This document shows, piece after piece, positions 26,334 through 33,760 of a stretch of 64,000 nucleotides of DNA. The stretch covers positions 1 through 64,000 of the forward strand of contig NZ_CP093532.1 in the NCBI RefSeq assembly GCF_022682305.1, given 5' to 3'. How positions within the stretch are numbered: the first letter of the stretch is position 1; the number at the start of each line of letters is the position of its first letter. The translations under genes were made by a program, and so were the position numbers. This DNA is from Shinella zoogloeoides (GTDB lineage Bacteria > Pseudomonadota > Alphaproteobacteria > Rhizobiales > Rhizobiaceae). The notes below the pieces were generated by a model, which saw only the letters and a program-made list of their open reading frames with translations, searched no databases and was not told the origin of the DNA.

Positions 26334-27182
26334 TTACTGACTCAGGTCCAAGTTCAGCACTTTACCGAGCTCACGGACGACGTCGTAGGCTTTGTCATCG
26401 ATCGGAGCGAACCCATCGGCTTTGAAGGATGCCAATACCTTTTCGTCTTTAAGGTCGATGAAGGCTTTGGTGATCGCCTCTTTCAACGAAGTGTCAAGAT
26501 CCGACCGCATGGTCCAGGGGTACTGCGGGAACGGATCGGACTCGGCGAGGGCGATAACTTTCTTAGGATCAATGGTGCCACGAGCGACCATTGAATTGTA
26601 GATGGGCAACGAAAGTCCGCCAATCTGAGCATTGCCATTCTGCACTGCAATAGCCACGGCATCATGCGACCCTACGAAGTTCTCGCTATAGTCTTTTCCA
26701 GCCTCAACTCCGGCCTTAAGCAGCATAGATTTCGGGATAAGGTGGCTTGAGGTGGAAGCCACGTCCCCAAACGCGACCTTTTTCCCTTTTGCATCTTCAA
26801 GGCTTTCGATGCCAGCCTCTGCATTGGCGACAACTACAGCGCGATAGGTAGTTTCGCCATCCTTCATAAGTGCTGCGAAAGGCTCGATATCAGCCTTGGT
26901 TTTCGCGAGCGTGTAAGAGAGCGGCCCGAAATAAGCCAACTCAAGCCGGCCGAAACGCATCGCTTCGATCATTGACGAGTAGTCGGTCGTTACGATCAGT
27001 TCAATCTCCCGACCGAGTGTCTTCTCAAGATACTCCTCGAGAGGACGATTGTTTTTGATGACAGTGGCGGCGTTCTCGTCCGGTAGCAACGCGACGCGCA
27101 ATGTCTCTGGATTTGAGCCAGCATGCGCCAACGAACTCCAGCCAAGAACGGCGAGGAATGCGAGGGACAGAAGCTTCTTCAT
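26334..27182 (-). CDS. ptxB: Phosphite-binding periplasmic protein
   Basis: A binding protein of 282 aa with a Sec signal peptide (MKKLLSLAFLAVLGWSSLAHA, cleavage after about residue 21). The mature domain is of the PhnD/PtxB family: LRVALLPDENAATVIKNN, TTDYSSMIEAMRFGRLELAY and DVASTSSHLIPK. The family binds phosphite, phosphonates or related anions, and the neighbouring phosphite dehydrogenase argues for phosphite. The start overlaps the stop of ptxA as ATGA. Confidence 0.94.
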   Translation of the reverse strand: MKKLLSLAFLAVLGWSSLAHAGSNPETLRVALLPDENAATVIKNNRPLEEYLEKTLGREIELIVTTDYSSMIEAMRFGRLELAYFGPLSYTLAKTKADIEPFAALMKDGETTYRAVVVANAEAGIESLEDAKGKKVAFGDVASTSSHLIPKSMLLKAGVEAGKDYSENFVGSHDAVAIAVQNGNAQIGGLSLPIYNSMVARGTIDPKKVIALAESDPFPQYPWTMRSDLDTSLKEAITKAFIDLKDEKVLASFKADGFAPIDDKAYDVVRELGKVLNLDLSQ

Positions 27183-27991
27183 AATGCGGCCTCCATGGCA
27201 GCTAAAGGTTGATCATACTCGTAGTTGGACAAATCTTGTGTTGTGGTCGGATTTCTTGGGGCGCTGCGGTAGATCGACGCACACATTTGATCGGTCAGTT
27301 CGTCGACAGCGGCGTCCGCAACCACTTCCCCGTCGCGCATAGCAATGACCCGGTCGCCGAACCGGCGAGCTAGATCGATCTGATGAAGGCTGATCACAGC
27401 AGTGATGCCGTCGGCTGTGCATATTTCGCGAAGCTGCGACAGGACCTCGACAGCCGTTTCAGGGTCCAGACTTGCAACGGGCTCATCTGCAAGGACCAGT
27501 TGGGGCTTCTGGACCAGCGCGCGCGCAATGCCCACCCGTTGCTGCTGACCGCCGGATAGTTGATCCGCCCTGACGAGAGCCTTATCAAGAAGGCCTACGC
27601 GTTCAAGGCATTCCAACCCCAGCCTTCGATCCGAACGCGGCATAGGGAACAACGTACGCCAGCCAGAGTGGTAGCCCAGGCGGCCCGTCATGACGTTGTC
27701 GAGCGCGCTCAAGCGCCCTATGAGTTGGTGCTGCTGGAATATCATCCCAGTTCGCCTTCGGTGAATGCGAAGCTTAGTTTCCGCATCCAGAGCACCAATA
27801 TCGTTAGAAGTGATCGAACCAGACGTCGGCGCAACCAAGCCGTTGAGTGTCCGGATGAGGGTAGATTTGCCTGCGCCGGATCTACCGAGGAGCACGACGA
27901 ACTGACCCTGGTTGAACGTCAATGTCGTTGTCTTCAAAGCTTGGGTGCCGTTGGCATAGGTCACGGCAACTCCGTTCAGAGCCAGCATCAC
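27179..27991 (-). CDS. ptxA: Phosphite/phosphonate ABC transporter ATPase
   Basis: An importer ATPase of 270 aa, PhnC/PtxA type. Walker A is GRSGAGKST (36-44), the signature LSGGQQQRVGIARAL (145-159) and Walker B LVLADEPVASLD (165-176), with a His loop in SLHQIDLA. It is the first gene of the five-gene operon; the promoter should lie in 27992-28063. It energises uptake through the PtxC permease. Confidence 0.95.
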   Translation of the reverse strand: MMLALNGVAVTYANGTQALKTTTLTFNQGQFVVLLGRSGAGKSTLIRTLNGLVAPTSGSITSNDIGALDAETKLRIHRRRTGMIFQQHQLIGRLSALDNVMTGRLGYHSGWRTLFPMPRSDRRLGLECLERVGLLDKALVRADQLSGGQQQRVGIARALVQKPQLVLADEPVASLDPETAVEVLSQLREICTADGITAVISLHQIDLARRFGDRVIAMRDGEVVADAAVDELTDQMCASIYRSAPRNPTTTQDLSNYEYDQPLAAMEAAL

Positions 27992-28012
27992 AATAATCCT
28001 GATCGTTAGTGG

Positions 28013-28035
28013 TGCATCGATTGAATATTTGCATC
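28013..28035. promoter_or_regulatory. Direct repeat upstream of the ptx operon
   Basis: TGCATC occurs at 28013-28018 and 28030-28035, a 17-base period inside an AT-rich stretch 22-44 bases upstream of the ptxA start. This spacing is compatible with a regulator or PHO-box-like site overlapping the promoter. The match to any consensus is weak. Confidence 0.3.
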
Positions 28036-28063
28036 ACTATGGGCGACATATGACGTCCGTTTA

Positions 28064-28397
28064 TCAGGCTCGTGAAACTTCAATGACAGCACTTAAACTC
28101 AGCTCTACCTCCTCGCGTAGCTGCGATGGAGAAATTTCACCCAGAGCCGCCTGATCATGACGGCCCGGTCCCAATTCTACACCACCTTGACGGATGCTAT
28201 CCCATATTCGGCCAGATAAACCGGCCCTTCTCCAGCCGCCGGGTAAAAAGGCAGGCGCCCAGACCATCATGCCAGATGATCTTCAAAATATCCGATCTGC
28301 GGCCCCTGAAGACGAAGAGATGCCCTGACAACGGATCATGCTGCAGAACCTCCTGCACCCGAAGCGCCAAGGAGGGAAAGCCACAGCGCATGTCCGT
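28064..28397 (-). pseudogene. IS66-family TnpB remnant
   Basis: The minus-strand frame reads TDMRCGFPSLALRVQEVLQH then SGHLFVFRGRRSDILKIIWH and LGACLFTRRLEKGRFIWP, clear IS66 TnpB (Orf2) homology. It then loses frame, and a second frame continues with GEISPSQLREEVELS. The N terminus is cut exactly where the right 266-bp transposon end begins (28398). This means an IS66 element was once next to the ptx operon and the transposon end was joined to it later. Confidence 0.8.
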
Positions 28398-28663
28398 ATA
28401 TCCGCGCCTTCCTGGCGGGCACCCTTGATCCCGAATATTCCCGTCAGCTGACCGAGCAACTACGACAGGCAGGCGTCCCGGTTTGACCATGCCGTCGCTG
28501 GCAATTAATCTGAGCACGTGGCGGATGTTTGCAAGCAGACCCGGATGTTTGCGAGCACATTGGCAAAGAGCGTGAGCACGACGCCCGCTCCATTGTCAGA
28601 TAATTCGAGCAGAAAATGCCGATGTTTGCGAGCAGAGGCGCTTATGTTGGCAAGCCGCTACAG
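28398..28663. repeat. Right 266-bp inverted end of the phosphite transposon
   Basis: An inverted copy of 19770-20035, including the last 27 codons of the tniB-like gene (28404-28487, plus strand) as a non-functional duplicate, plus the repeated TGCTCGCAAACATC-type sites. The junction with the IS66 remnant at 28397/28398 is sharp. Confidence 0.9.
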
Positions 28664-28988
28664 TTAGGAGGGGTTTTAGTGGCTGGACTATCCGACCTCC
28701 ATCTTGACCAGCAAAACGCTTCTGAGGGCGTTCTACGGCCTGCTGTGGGGCGCCCTGTTTGCGGTGCTTGGCAGAAGACCGATGCTGTGATTCAATGTCA
28801 CCACGGTACAGGCTGGGAAGCCGATGACCGTAAAGGGTTAGGATGCCACCGTCTTCGGGCGGTGGCGTTCTCCGTTTTACCCCCTCTTTTTTCTTTCAAA
28901 AAATGAGAGAAGCCTTTTTCTGAAGATTCAGTTTGATGTTTAGAAAAAGTGTTCCGCAGTGTTCCGTAATGTTCAGTTCTATATATAG
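28664..28988. other. Region between the transposon and the second origin, no clear gene
   Basis: No convincing gene. A short plus-strand reading frame ending near 28790 is hydrophobic (LLRAFYGLLWGALFAVLG) and lacks a start, so it may be the tail of a gene cut by the transposon. A hairpin with GCCACCG arms lies at 28845-28866. The last 85 bases are AT-rich and lead into the iterons. Confidence 0.4.
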
Positions 28989-29173
28989 GCGCGACCGATT
29001 CAGCGTAAAAGCGCGACCGATTCAGCGTAAGAGGCGCGACCGATTCAGCGTAATTTGATGCCTAAGCGCGACCGATTCAGCGTGACCCCGCGACCGATTC
29101 AGCGTGACCCACCCTATAAGCCATTGAATCCTATAGGGTGAAAACCCATGCAGGGCGCGACCGATTCAGCGTA
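28989..29173. repeat. Six iterons, candidate oriV of the second replicon
   Basis: Six 19-bp direct repeats of the type GCGCGACCGATTCAGCGTA lie at 28989, 29011, 29034, 29066, 29088 (one 5' mismatch) and 29155. An 8-bp palindrome (ACCCTATA, 29111-29118 with 29132-29139) lies between copies five and six. An AT-rich stretch precedes them. They sit just downstream of the repA stop, as iteron clusters controlled by RepA often do. Confidence 0.88.
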
Positions 29174-29190
29174 GCTAAATCCTTATGGTT

Positions 29191-30306
29191 TCACGCTTTT
29201 TTCGTGGAACGCTTGGCTGGTATTGACAGTACGTCCGAATCGGCTGGTTTCAGCCGGATTCCGGTTTCCGTCACGCTGACGGGGAGCTTGGGAAACACCT
29301 CGCAAATATGGGCCAGCTCCTCTTTGAACTTGGCGCGGAAATCGCGGTCACGGGTGTAGCCCCCCGTCTTCCCCGAGGTCACGAAATGCCCTTCGCCGAA
29401 CTGCTCCTTGAGGGATGCCCAGCTAATCGCAATCGGTTCGGTCAGGCTGTAGCTGCGGTGGCTAAGCCAATAGTAAATGTCGATTTTGCGGGGGGAATCC
29501 GAGAATGCCCGAATGGCATGGACGTTGACCGGCAAGGCATGTTTGGCAAGGGTATCGTAAAACTCGCGGCTGAACGTGATTGTGCTAGGCCACAGCATTT
29601 GCTGGTCGGGATTGGTGGGGAACCAGACATCAAGCGAGGCGAATGGTGCGGTGTTGACGGTCTTCGCGCGCCCGCCCCTCTCGTCAAAGGTGCCGATAGT
29701 CATTTTGCAGGCGGCGAGCGCGTTCACCTGCTGCTTGAACGCGGTCAGGTTGCCGCGTGGGCCTCCGTTGGCATCAAAGCCCATCTTCTTGATGAAAGCG
29801 GTCAGGCTGTCGTCAATATTGATGGTCGGGGATTGCTGGCGGATAGCTTCGCTGCACAGGTGGAGCAACAACAGGCGCGCCCGCGAGCCGTAGGGCAAGG
29901 GCTGTTTGACGAACTCGCCTTCGGGTGACAACAGCTCGCCCGCATTGACGATAAGGCGCATGTTACCCTGCTTGCTGCGATATTCGCGCTCCTCGATGGG
30001 TTGGCGGCTGTAAGGCAGGCCACAGAGCGCCAAAACGCTGTGAATATGTCGGAGGTCTTCGCGCTGGCCGCCGACTTCAAGGGCGTCCTTGCTTTTCGCG
30101 CGACGGCGCGCCCCGCGTGACATGGCCTCCAGCTCGGCCGAACGTATGGCCTTGGCATCGTCGCGTTTGGCTTGCTCCTCGATAAGGAGCTGAACCTCAA
30201 GCTCGTACATTCTGGGTGCCAAGTTGCGCCGCTGGTGGCGCACTAGCTCCTGTTTCAGGTCGGCGTCACGGATAAGCGAAGGGGCTGGCTTGGTCTGTTC
30301 GGTCAT
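29191..30306 (-). CDS. repA: Plasmid replication initiator RepA (RepA_C family)
   Basis: An initiator of 371 aa. A coiled-coil-like N terminus (about 1-85) is followed by a RepA_C-type region with EREYRSKQGNMRLIVNAGEL, LPYGSRARLLLLHLCSEAI, SLTAFIKKMGFDANGGPRGN and IDIYYWLSHRSYSLTEP. It should bind the iterons at 28989-29173 and start replication of the second backbone. It is transcribed in the same direction as the ParA and RHH genes 60 bases upstream. It is unrelated in sequence to the initiator at 61772-62995. Confidence 0.9.
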   Translation of the reverse strand: MTEQTKPAPSLIRDADLKQELVRHQRRNLAPRMYELEVQLLIEEQAKRDDAKAIRSAELEAMSRGARRRAKSKDALEVGGQREDLRHIHSVLALCGLPYSRQPIEEREYRSKQGNMRLIVNAGELLSPEGEFVKQPLPYGSRARLLLLHLCSEAIRQQSPTINIDDSLTAFIKKMGFDANGGPRGNLTAFKQQVNALAACKMTIGTFDERGGRAKTVNTAPFASLDVWFPTNPDQQMLWPSTITFSREFYDTLAKHALPVNVHAIRAFSDSPRKIDIYYWLSHRSYSLTEPIAISWASLKEQFGEGHFVTSGKTGGYTRDRDFRAKFKEELAHICEVFPKLPVSVTETGIRLKPADSDVLSIPAKRSTKKA

Positions 30307-30330
30307 GCCGCCCTCCCCTCCTCTGTAAGG

Positions 30331-30348
30331 CGCTGTAGTGCTACAGCG
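30331..30348. promoter_or_regulatory. Perfect palindrome between repA and the partition genes
   Basis: CGCTGTAG (30331-30338) and its complement (30341-30348) flank a 2-base centre, followed by further CGCTATAG/GCAGCG-like units to 30375. The same core words occur upstream of parA at 31300-31440, so both places are likely binding sites of the RHH partition protein. Confidence 0.55.
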
Positions 30349-30367
30349 CTATAGCATTGCAGCGTTA

Positions 30368-30652
30368 TCACGCTTTGCTGCTTTCCCTGATTTCGGCGGT
30401 AGTCGAGTATCCGCGCTTGGTCAGTACGGCGTCGATGCCTTCAATCAGGAGGTCGTTGAACTTCTTGCGGCCTTCGTGGAAGGCGATTTCATGCAGCTTG
30501 GCGGCTACCGCACGCGGAATGTAGACGCTGGTGCGAAACATATCGCCTTCGTTCTTGGCGGGGGTCTGGGCTTCCTTCACCTCGGCGCCATCGGCCGGAG
30601 CGACGGTGGCGGTAAGATTGCCTAGCACGGACGGGCGGGGTGCCTTGCTCAT
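30368..30652 (-). CDS. Small RHH-type partition partner of ParA
   Basis: A protein of 94 aa with a disordered N-terminal part and a C-terminal ribbon-helix-helix-like segment (MFRTSVYIPRAVAAKLHEIA, then EGRKKFNDLLIEGIDAVL). Its start overlaps the parA stop as ATGA. Small RHH proteins take the ParB role in type Ib partition systems. It likely binds the CTGTAGCG-type repeats on both sides of the operon and represses it. Confidence 0.8.
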   Translation of the reverse strand: MSKAPRPSVLGNLTATVAPADGAEVKEAQTPAKNEGDMFRTSVYIPRAVAAKLHEIAFHEGRKKFNDLLIEGIDAVLTKRGYSTTAEIRESSKA

Positions 30653-31290
30653 GCGGATTTTCCTTTCATGCGTTTATTTGCCCATTGCCAGAGGTCGCGC
30701 ATTTCCTGCGCGGCTTTGCCGTTGGGGTCTCGTTCCGTGACCCCCTGCCCTGCTGCATAAGCGTCTTGGTAGTCGGCGCGCTGGCAGATGAAGGGTTCGG
30801 CCAAAACGCCAAGGGTGCGTAGCCCTGCGGCCATTTCGGCGGCGCGCGAGTTGCGCGGGATGGTCGAGCATTGCGACAGGACGAACGCGAACGGTTTGCC
30901 AAGGCGCTGCAAGGCCTGTGTGGTCGGCATGACGGCATTACCGTCGATGCTCGTCGGCCGGAGCGGCACAAGGCAGAGGTCGGCCGCCTGCATGGCAAGG
31001 TGGGTGGTCGGGTTGTCGGCACCTGCGGTGTCGAGGATGGTCAGGGTAAACCCTTGCGCCTTCACGCCCTCCAACAGCTTGGGCAGGTCGGCGACGATGT
31101 TTGCGGGAACCTGCTCGACATGGGGTAAATCTGCCTCGCGGAGATTGCCCCATGCGTTGAGTGAGCCTTGGGGGTCGAGGTCGAGGGCGAGAACTTTCTC
31201 GCCCGCGTCATGGGCGGCGACTGCTAGCGACGTGGCAATGGTGGTTTTGCCCGTTCCGCCTTTCTGGGTAACAAGGGTAATGATTCGCAT
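30649..31290 (-). CDS. parA: ParA partition ATPase (second replicon)
   Basis: A protein of 213 aa with the deviant Walker A KGGTGKTT near the N terminus (MRIITLVTQKGGTGKTTIAT), the switch region LDLDPQGSL and LTILDTAGAD. The short length without an N-terminal HTH fits type Ib ParA. It is coupled to the RHH gene downstream and preceded by a repeat-rich control region. It would distribute copies of the second replicon at division. Confidence 0.92.
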   Translation of the reverse strand: MRIITLVTQKGGTGKTTIATSLAVAAHDAGEKVLALDLDPQGSLNAWGNLREADLPHVEQVPANIVADLPKLLEGVKAQGFTLTILDTAGADNPTTHLAMQAADLCLVPLRPTSIDGNAVMPTTQALQRLGKPFAFVLSQCSTIPRNSRAAEMAAGLRTLGVLAEPFICQRADYQDAYAAGQGVTERDPNGKAAQEMRDLWQWANKRMKGKSA

Positions 31291-31299
31291 GGCGGCATC

Positions 31300-31440
31300 A
31301 TAACATCACGACGCTTGAGCGCTACCATGCTGCTACGCTACTGCATAATGATGCTAGAGCGTTGTGGCGCTTTTACACCATAATGCTGTAGCGCTGTAGC
31401 ATTTTAATGCTGTGACGTTTTAATGTTGTAGCCCTTACGA
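31300..31440. repeat. Centromere-like repeats upstream of the second parA
   Basis: An AT-rich stretch with many imperfect copies of TGCTGTAGCG and GCGCTGTAGC, the densest at 31380-31435, overlapping the 3' end of the WGR gene. The words are shared with the palindrome at 30331. The arrangement fits a partition site with operator function. Confidence 0.6.
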
Positions 31441-31649
31441 ACTTTGGCAATTTCAATGGTTTCCATGGCCTTGAGGGCGGCGGCTTCGGTCGGGAAGACC
31501 ACGATTCGTACTTGTCCGGCGCGGTCGATGCGCCCCCATTCGCGCACCAGCGACCATTCGCCGAACAAGGTGGTCTGCACGTCCATCAGGTAATAACGGG
31601 CCATGTTCCGGCCTGCATCTTCGCGTGTGAGATAGACGCGCGGCGCCAT
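31404..31649 (-). CDS. WGR-domain protein
   Basis: A small protein of 81 aa. Almost its whole length is a WGR domain: RYYLMDVQTTLFGEWSLVRE, the hallmark WGRID, then VVFPTEAAALKAMETIEIAK. WGR domains bind nucleic acid in PARPs and bacterial proteins. Stand-alone versions are common on alphaproteobacterial plasmids, with no known role. The ATG at 31649 lies 2 bases after the preceding stop; a start at 31724 would overlap that gene by 73 bases. Confidence 0.85.
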   Translation of the reverse strand: MAPRVYLTREDAGRNMARYYLMDVQTTLFGEWSLVREWGRIDRAGQVRIVVFPTEAAALKAMETIEIAKVRKGYNIKTSQH

Positions 31650-31651
31650 TA

Positions 31652-31999
31652 TTAATGCATCTGCTTCCTTGATGGCCGGAGGAGGGAGGCGGCCTTGTCC
31701 GCCACTATTTTGAGGGTTTGCCATCCAGTCAGGTCACGTTCGGCGATACGCTCCTGAATGGCGACCAGTACCCATGCGGCGGCGGTTACATCCTCGGCCG
31801 CCTTGCATGCCCTGAACCGCTCAAGGCATGCGACGATGCGCGGACGGGCGGAGCCGCTTTCCAGCTCGATACCAGCGGCAAGGGCCTTCGCCTCCCCGTA
31901 GGTGTCCATAAGACGTTGCCGGTGATGTCCTTCGCTGCTGGCGATGACGCCCAGTGTGAACGTCAGCGTGTTCATGAGGTCGGTAGTCTCATCGTGCAT
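31652..31999 (-). CDS. Hypothetical protein (plasmid backbone)
   Basis: A protein of 115 aa that I do not recognise. It is mainly helical (LTFTLGVIASSEGHHRQRLM, RIVACLERFRACKAAEDVTA) without membrane segments. It lies 14 bases after the resolvase gene and 2 bases before the WGR gene, so the three are probably one operon with the plasmid maintenance genes. Confidence 0.65.
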   Translation of the reverse strand: MHDETTDLMNTLTFTLGVIASSEGHHRQRLMDTYGEAKALAAGIELESGSARPRIVACLERFRACKAAEDVTAAAWVLVAIQERIAERDLTGWQTLKIVADKAASLLRPSRKQMH

Positions 32000-32013
32000 C
32001 TTGTTCCATCCCT

Positions 32014-32583
32014 TTAGCCGCCCAGCGCCCTGTAGATGCTCGACCTGCCGACCCCGTAGGAACGGGCGAGGTCGCTGACGTCCTCACCGTTGGCCTTGCG
32101 GTCACGGATTTCACGCTTCTGGTGCGGGGTAAGCTTGGCGGGCCTGCCCATGTGCTGCCCGCGCTCCTTGGCACGGGAACGGCCCTCGCTGGTACGGGTG
32201 CGTATCAGGTCGCGCTCTACGTCTGCTAACCCGCCCAACACCGCAATCATCATCCGGCCGGTACTGGTGGAGGTATCCGCCCACGGCTCGGCGAGGGACA
32301 AGAACTGCCCACCGGCATCCACCACCTGCTTGATGATGGCGAACAATTCAAAGGTCGAGCGGGCCAGCCGGTCAATCCGTGTCACCACCAGCACGTCGCC
32401 GCGTTCGAGCGCCTTCAGCAGGCGGGTCAGTTCCTTGCGGTTGGCCTGCGCGCCGCTGACCTTTTCACGGAAGATGGTGGCACAGCCTGCGGCGGCAAGC
32501 TGTTCGAGCTGGGCCTCAAGGGTCTGCCCCACGGTGCTGACGCGGGCGTAACCAAGGCGGGAAGGGGGGCGGATTTCGGTCAT
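32014..32583 (-). CDS. Serine resolvase/invertase (plasmid multimer resolution)
   Basis: A recombinase of 189 aa. The catalytic domain has LGYARVSTVGQTLEAQLEQL and VVTRIDRLARSTFELF, the E-helix region MMIAVLGGLADVERDLIRTR, and a C-terminal HTH (DLARSYGVGRSSIYRAL). It sits with repA/parA and not with a transposase, so it probably resolves plasmid dimers. Its site is likely in 32584-32680, where inverted sequence is seen near the gene start. Confidence 0.88.
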   Translation of the reverse strand: MTEIRPPSRLGYARVSTVGQTLEAQLEQLAAAGCATIFREKVSGAQANRKELTRLLKALERGDVLVVTRIDRLARSTFELFAIIKQVVDAGGQFLSLAEPWADTSTSTGRMMIAVLGGLADVERDLIRTRTSEGRSRAKERGQHMGRPAKLTPHQKREIRDRKANGEDVSDLARSYGVGRSSIYRALGG

Positions 32584-32778
32584 ATCTTCTGGGAATCGTA
32601 ACCCCTTGCTGGCAAAGGGGCAAGGAAACTTCCCAAAAGTCTTGATTTACGCAAAACCTCCACGCGCATTGAGGGTTGCAACTGCGCGGCTTTTGCCGCA
32701 CATTCAACCGGCAGTGCCAGTATGCTTTCTCGTGGAAGGCACCTCCACCATTCCTCCCCGTGTGTGAGGTGTGTTTTC

Positions 32779-32807
32779 AAGCCCCCTCATGGGGGCTTCT
32801 TTCTTTC
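32779..32807 (+). terminator. Hairpin with pyrimidine tail
   Basis: A perfect 8-bp stem AAGCCCCC with its complement closes a TCAT loop (32779-32798), followed by TCTTTCTTT. It precedes the ArsR-type gene by 27 bases, so it either ends a plus-strand transcript or attenuates one reading into that gene. Confidence 0.7.
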
Positions 32808-32825
32808 GGCAGGGTCAACTATTCG

Positions 32826-33158
32826 ATGGCATCACCGGACAGACCCGCAGCAATCGAGTGGCAAGCGGACGCGCTGCGCGCGTTCGCCCATCCAAGCCGA
32901 CTCGAAATCCTGTTCATGCTCCACCAAGGCAGGTACCCGGTGGGCATGCTGGCGCATGGACTGGGTGTGTCGGAAACAACGATCCTGAAACATCTCGCCG
33001 TCCTGCGTGCGCGGAGCATCGTCGCCATGCGACGTGAAGGCAGGTCTGTGCGCTACGAGATAGCGGGGCCGGAATGGGATGCGTTCTTGATGTTCCTGTT
33101 CAATACTATCACACGAAACATTCCAGACAGCTCAGGCAAGCTGGATAGCAAGCCGTAG
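32826..33158 (+). CDS. ArsR-type winged-helix regulator
   Basis: A protein of 110 aa with an ArsR/HTH_5 domain: ALRAFAHPSRLEILFMLHQG, then GMLAHGLGVSETTILKHLAV and the wing REGRSVRYEIAG. No Cys pair typical of metal sensors is seen, so the inducer is not predictable. The ATG at 32826 gives the usual family N terminus. It stands alone, with no adjacent resistance genes. Confidence 0.88.
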   Translation: MASPDRPAAIEWQADALRAFAHPSRLEILFMLHQGRYPVGMLAHGLGVSETTILKHLAVLRARSIVAMRREGRSVRYEIAGPEWDAFLMFLFNTITRNIPDSSGKLDSKP

Positions 33159-33178
33159 GACGCGCAAAGCACCATAAA

Positions 33179-33394
33179 TTACTTATCTATGTTAAAGTGC
33201 GCTCTGATGCTGTCCAAGGAAGCCTCTTCCCCCGAGGCAATCGTTATTATCGAAGTTAGCTCGGAGGCTCTAAAAGCTTTATGTTCACCATCATTAATGA
33301 TGGTGATGTGCGTGGCGTCGATGAACGCGACCCATCCCGCATAGATTCGTTCTCGGCGGTCGATGGGAGATACATGCGTAAGGACGACTTGCAT
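33179..33394 (-). CDS. Small hypothetical protein
   Basis: A protein of 71 aa that I do not recognise. The sequence is beta-rich (YAGWVAFIDATHITIINDGE) with a helical tail. It ends 20 bases after the convergent ArsR gene. Composition is less GC-rich than its neighbours. A stand-alone coding role is plausible but unproven. Confidence 0.5.
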   Translation of the reverse strand: MQVVLTHVSPIDRRERIYAGWVAFIDATHITIINDGEHKAFRASELTSIITIASGEEASLDSIRAHFNIDK

Positions 33395-33565
33395 TGATGC
33401 CCCCTAAATTGGGGAGGCCTAATATGCAATGCGGCGTTCCCTTACAATACCGCTTGAAGTGTATCCGATAAAATTGGTTATATTATTGTATTATTATATG
33501 AATTGACGAAACCCATAAGAATTGCTGGCTGGGTCGTGGGTGGTAGCTGCAAACCCCATCCATTC

Positions 33566-33760
33566 CTAATGTCCGACCTCGCATCTCGCTTCAAGTTTGG
33601 CGATCCGCTCGTCCATCGAGCTGACGACGGCCCCGAGGTTCTGGGTTTGAATGGCAATCTGCCCCATCATCTGGCTGATTTGCATGAGGTATAGCCGCAA
33701 ATTATCCATGCTGTCGGCGTGCCGCTCCATGGCGCTAAGGAAAACGCTCATATCGCTCAT
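33566..33760 (-). CDS. Small coiled-coil protein coupled to the chemoreceptor
   Basis: A protein of 64 aa, almost all helical with heptad spacing ([20 protein letters not shown], then [18 protein letters not shown]). Its ATG overlaps the chemoreceptor stop as ATGA, so the two are translated together. It may pack against the receptor signalling helix. I know of no named family. Confidence 0.6.
   Translation of the reverse strand: MSDMSVFLSAMERHADSMDNLRLYLMQISQMMGQIAIQTQNLGAVVSSMDERIAKLEARCEVGH

Larger units (their letters stand above)
19770..28663. mobile_element. TniAB-type transposon carrying the phosphite oxidation operon
   Basis: An 8.9-kb element bounded by 266-bp inverted repeats (19770-20035 and 28398-28663) whose tips read CTGTAGCGGCTTG inward. 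The left part encodes an AAA ATPase, a DDE transposase and a serine resolvase; the right part carries ptxABCDE. IS630 and IS66 debris lies inside. TTAG occurs immediately outside both tips (19766-19769 and 28664-28667), but the two flanks (IS6 transposase and a plasmid origin region) do not rejoin into anything sensible. The gene set resembles Tn5053/Tn402 or minimal Tn7-like elements, without a TniQ/TnsD targeting gene. Confidence 0.85.

Noticed and set aside
28616..28906. 96-codon plus-strand frame across the right transposon tip
   Set aside because: It starts inside the inverted transposon end and crosses the boundary, so it cannot be an ancestral gene.
28989..29173. Regularly spaced repeats considered as a CRISPR array
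   Set aside because: Spacers are short and irregular (3-49 bases), repeats are 19 bp, and a RepA gene is adjacent, so they are iterons.
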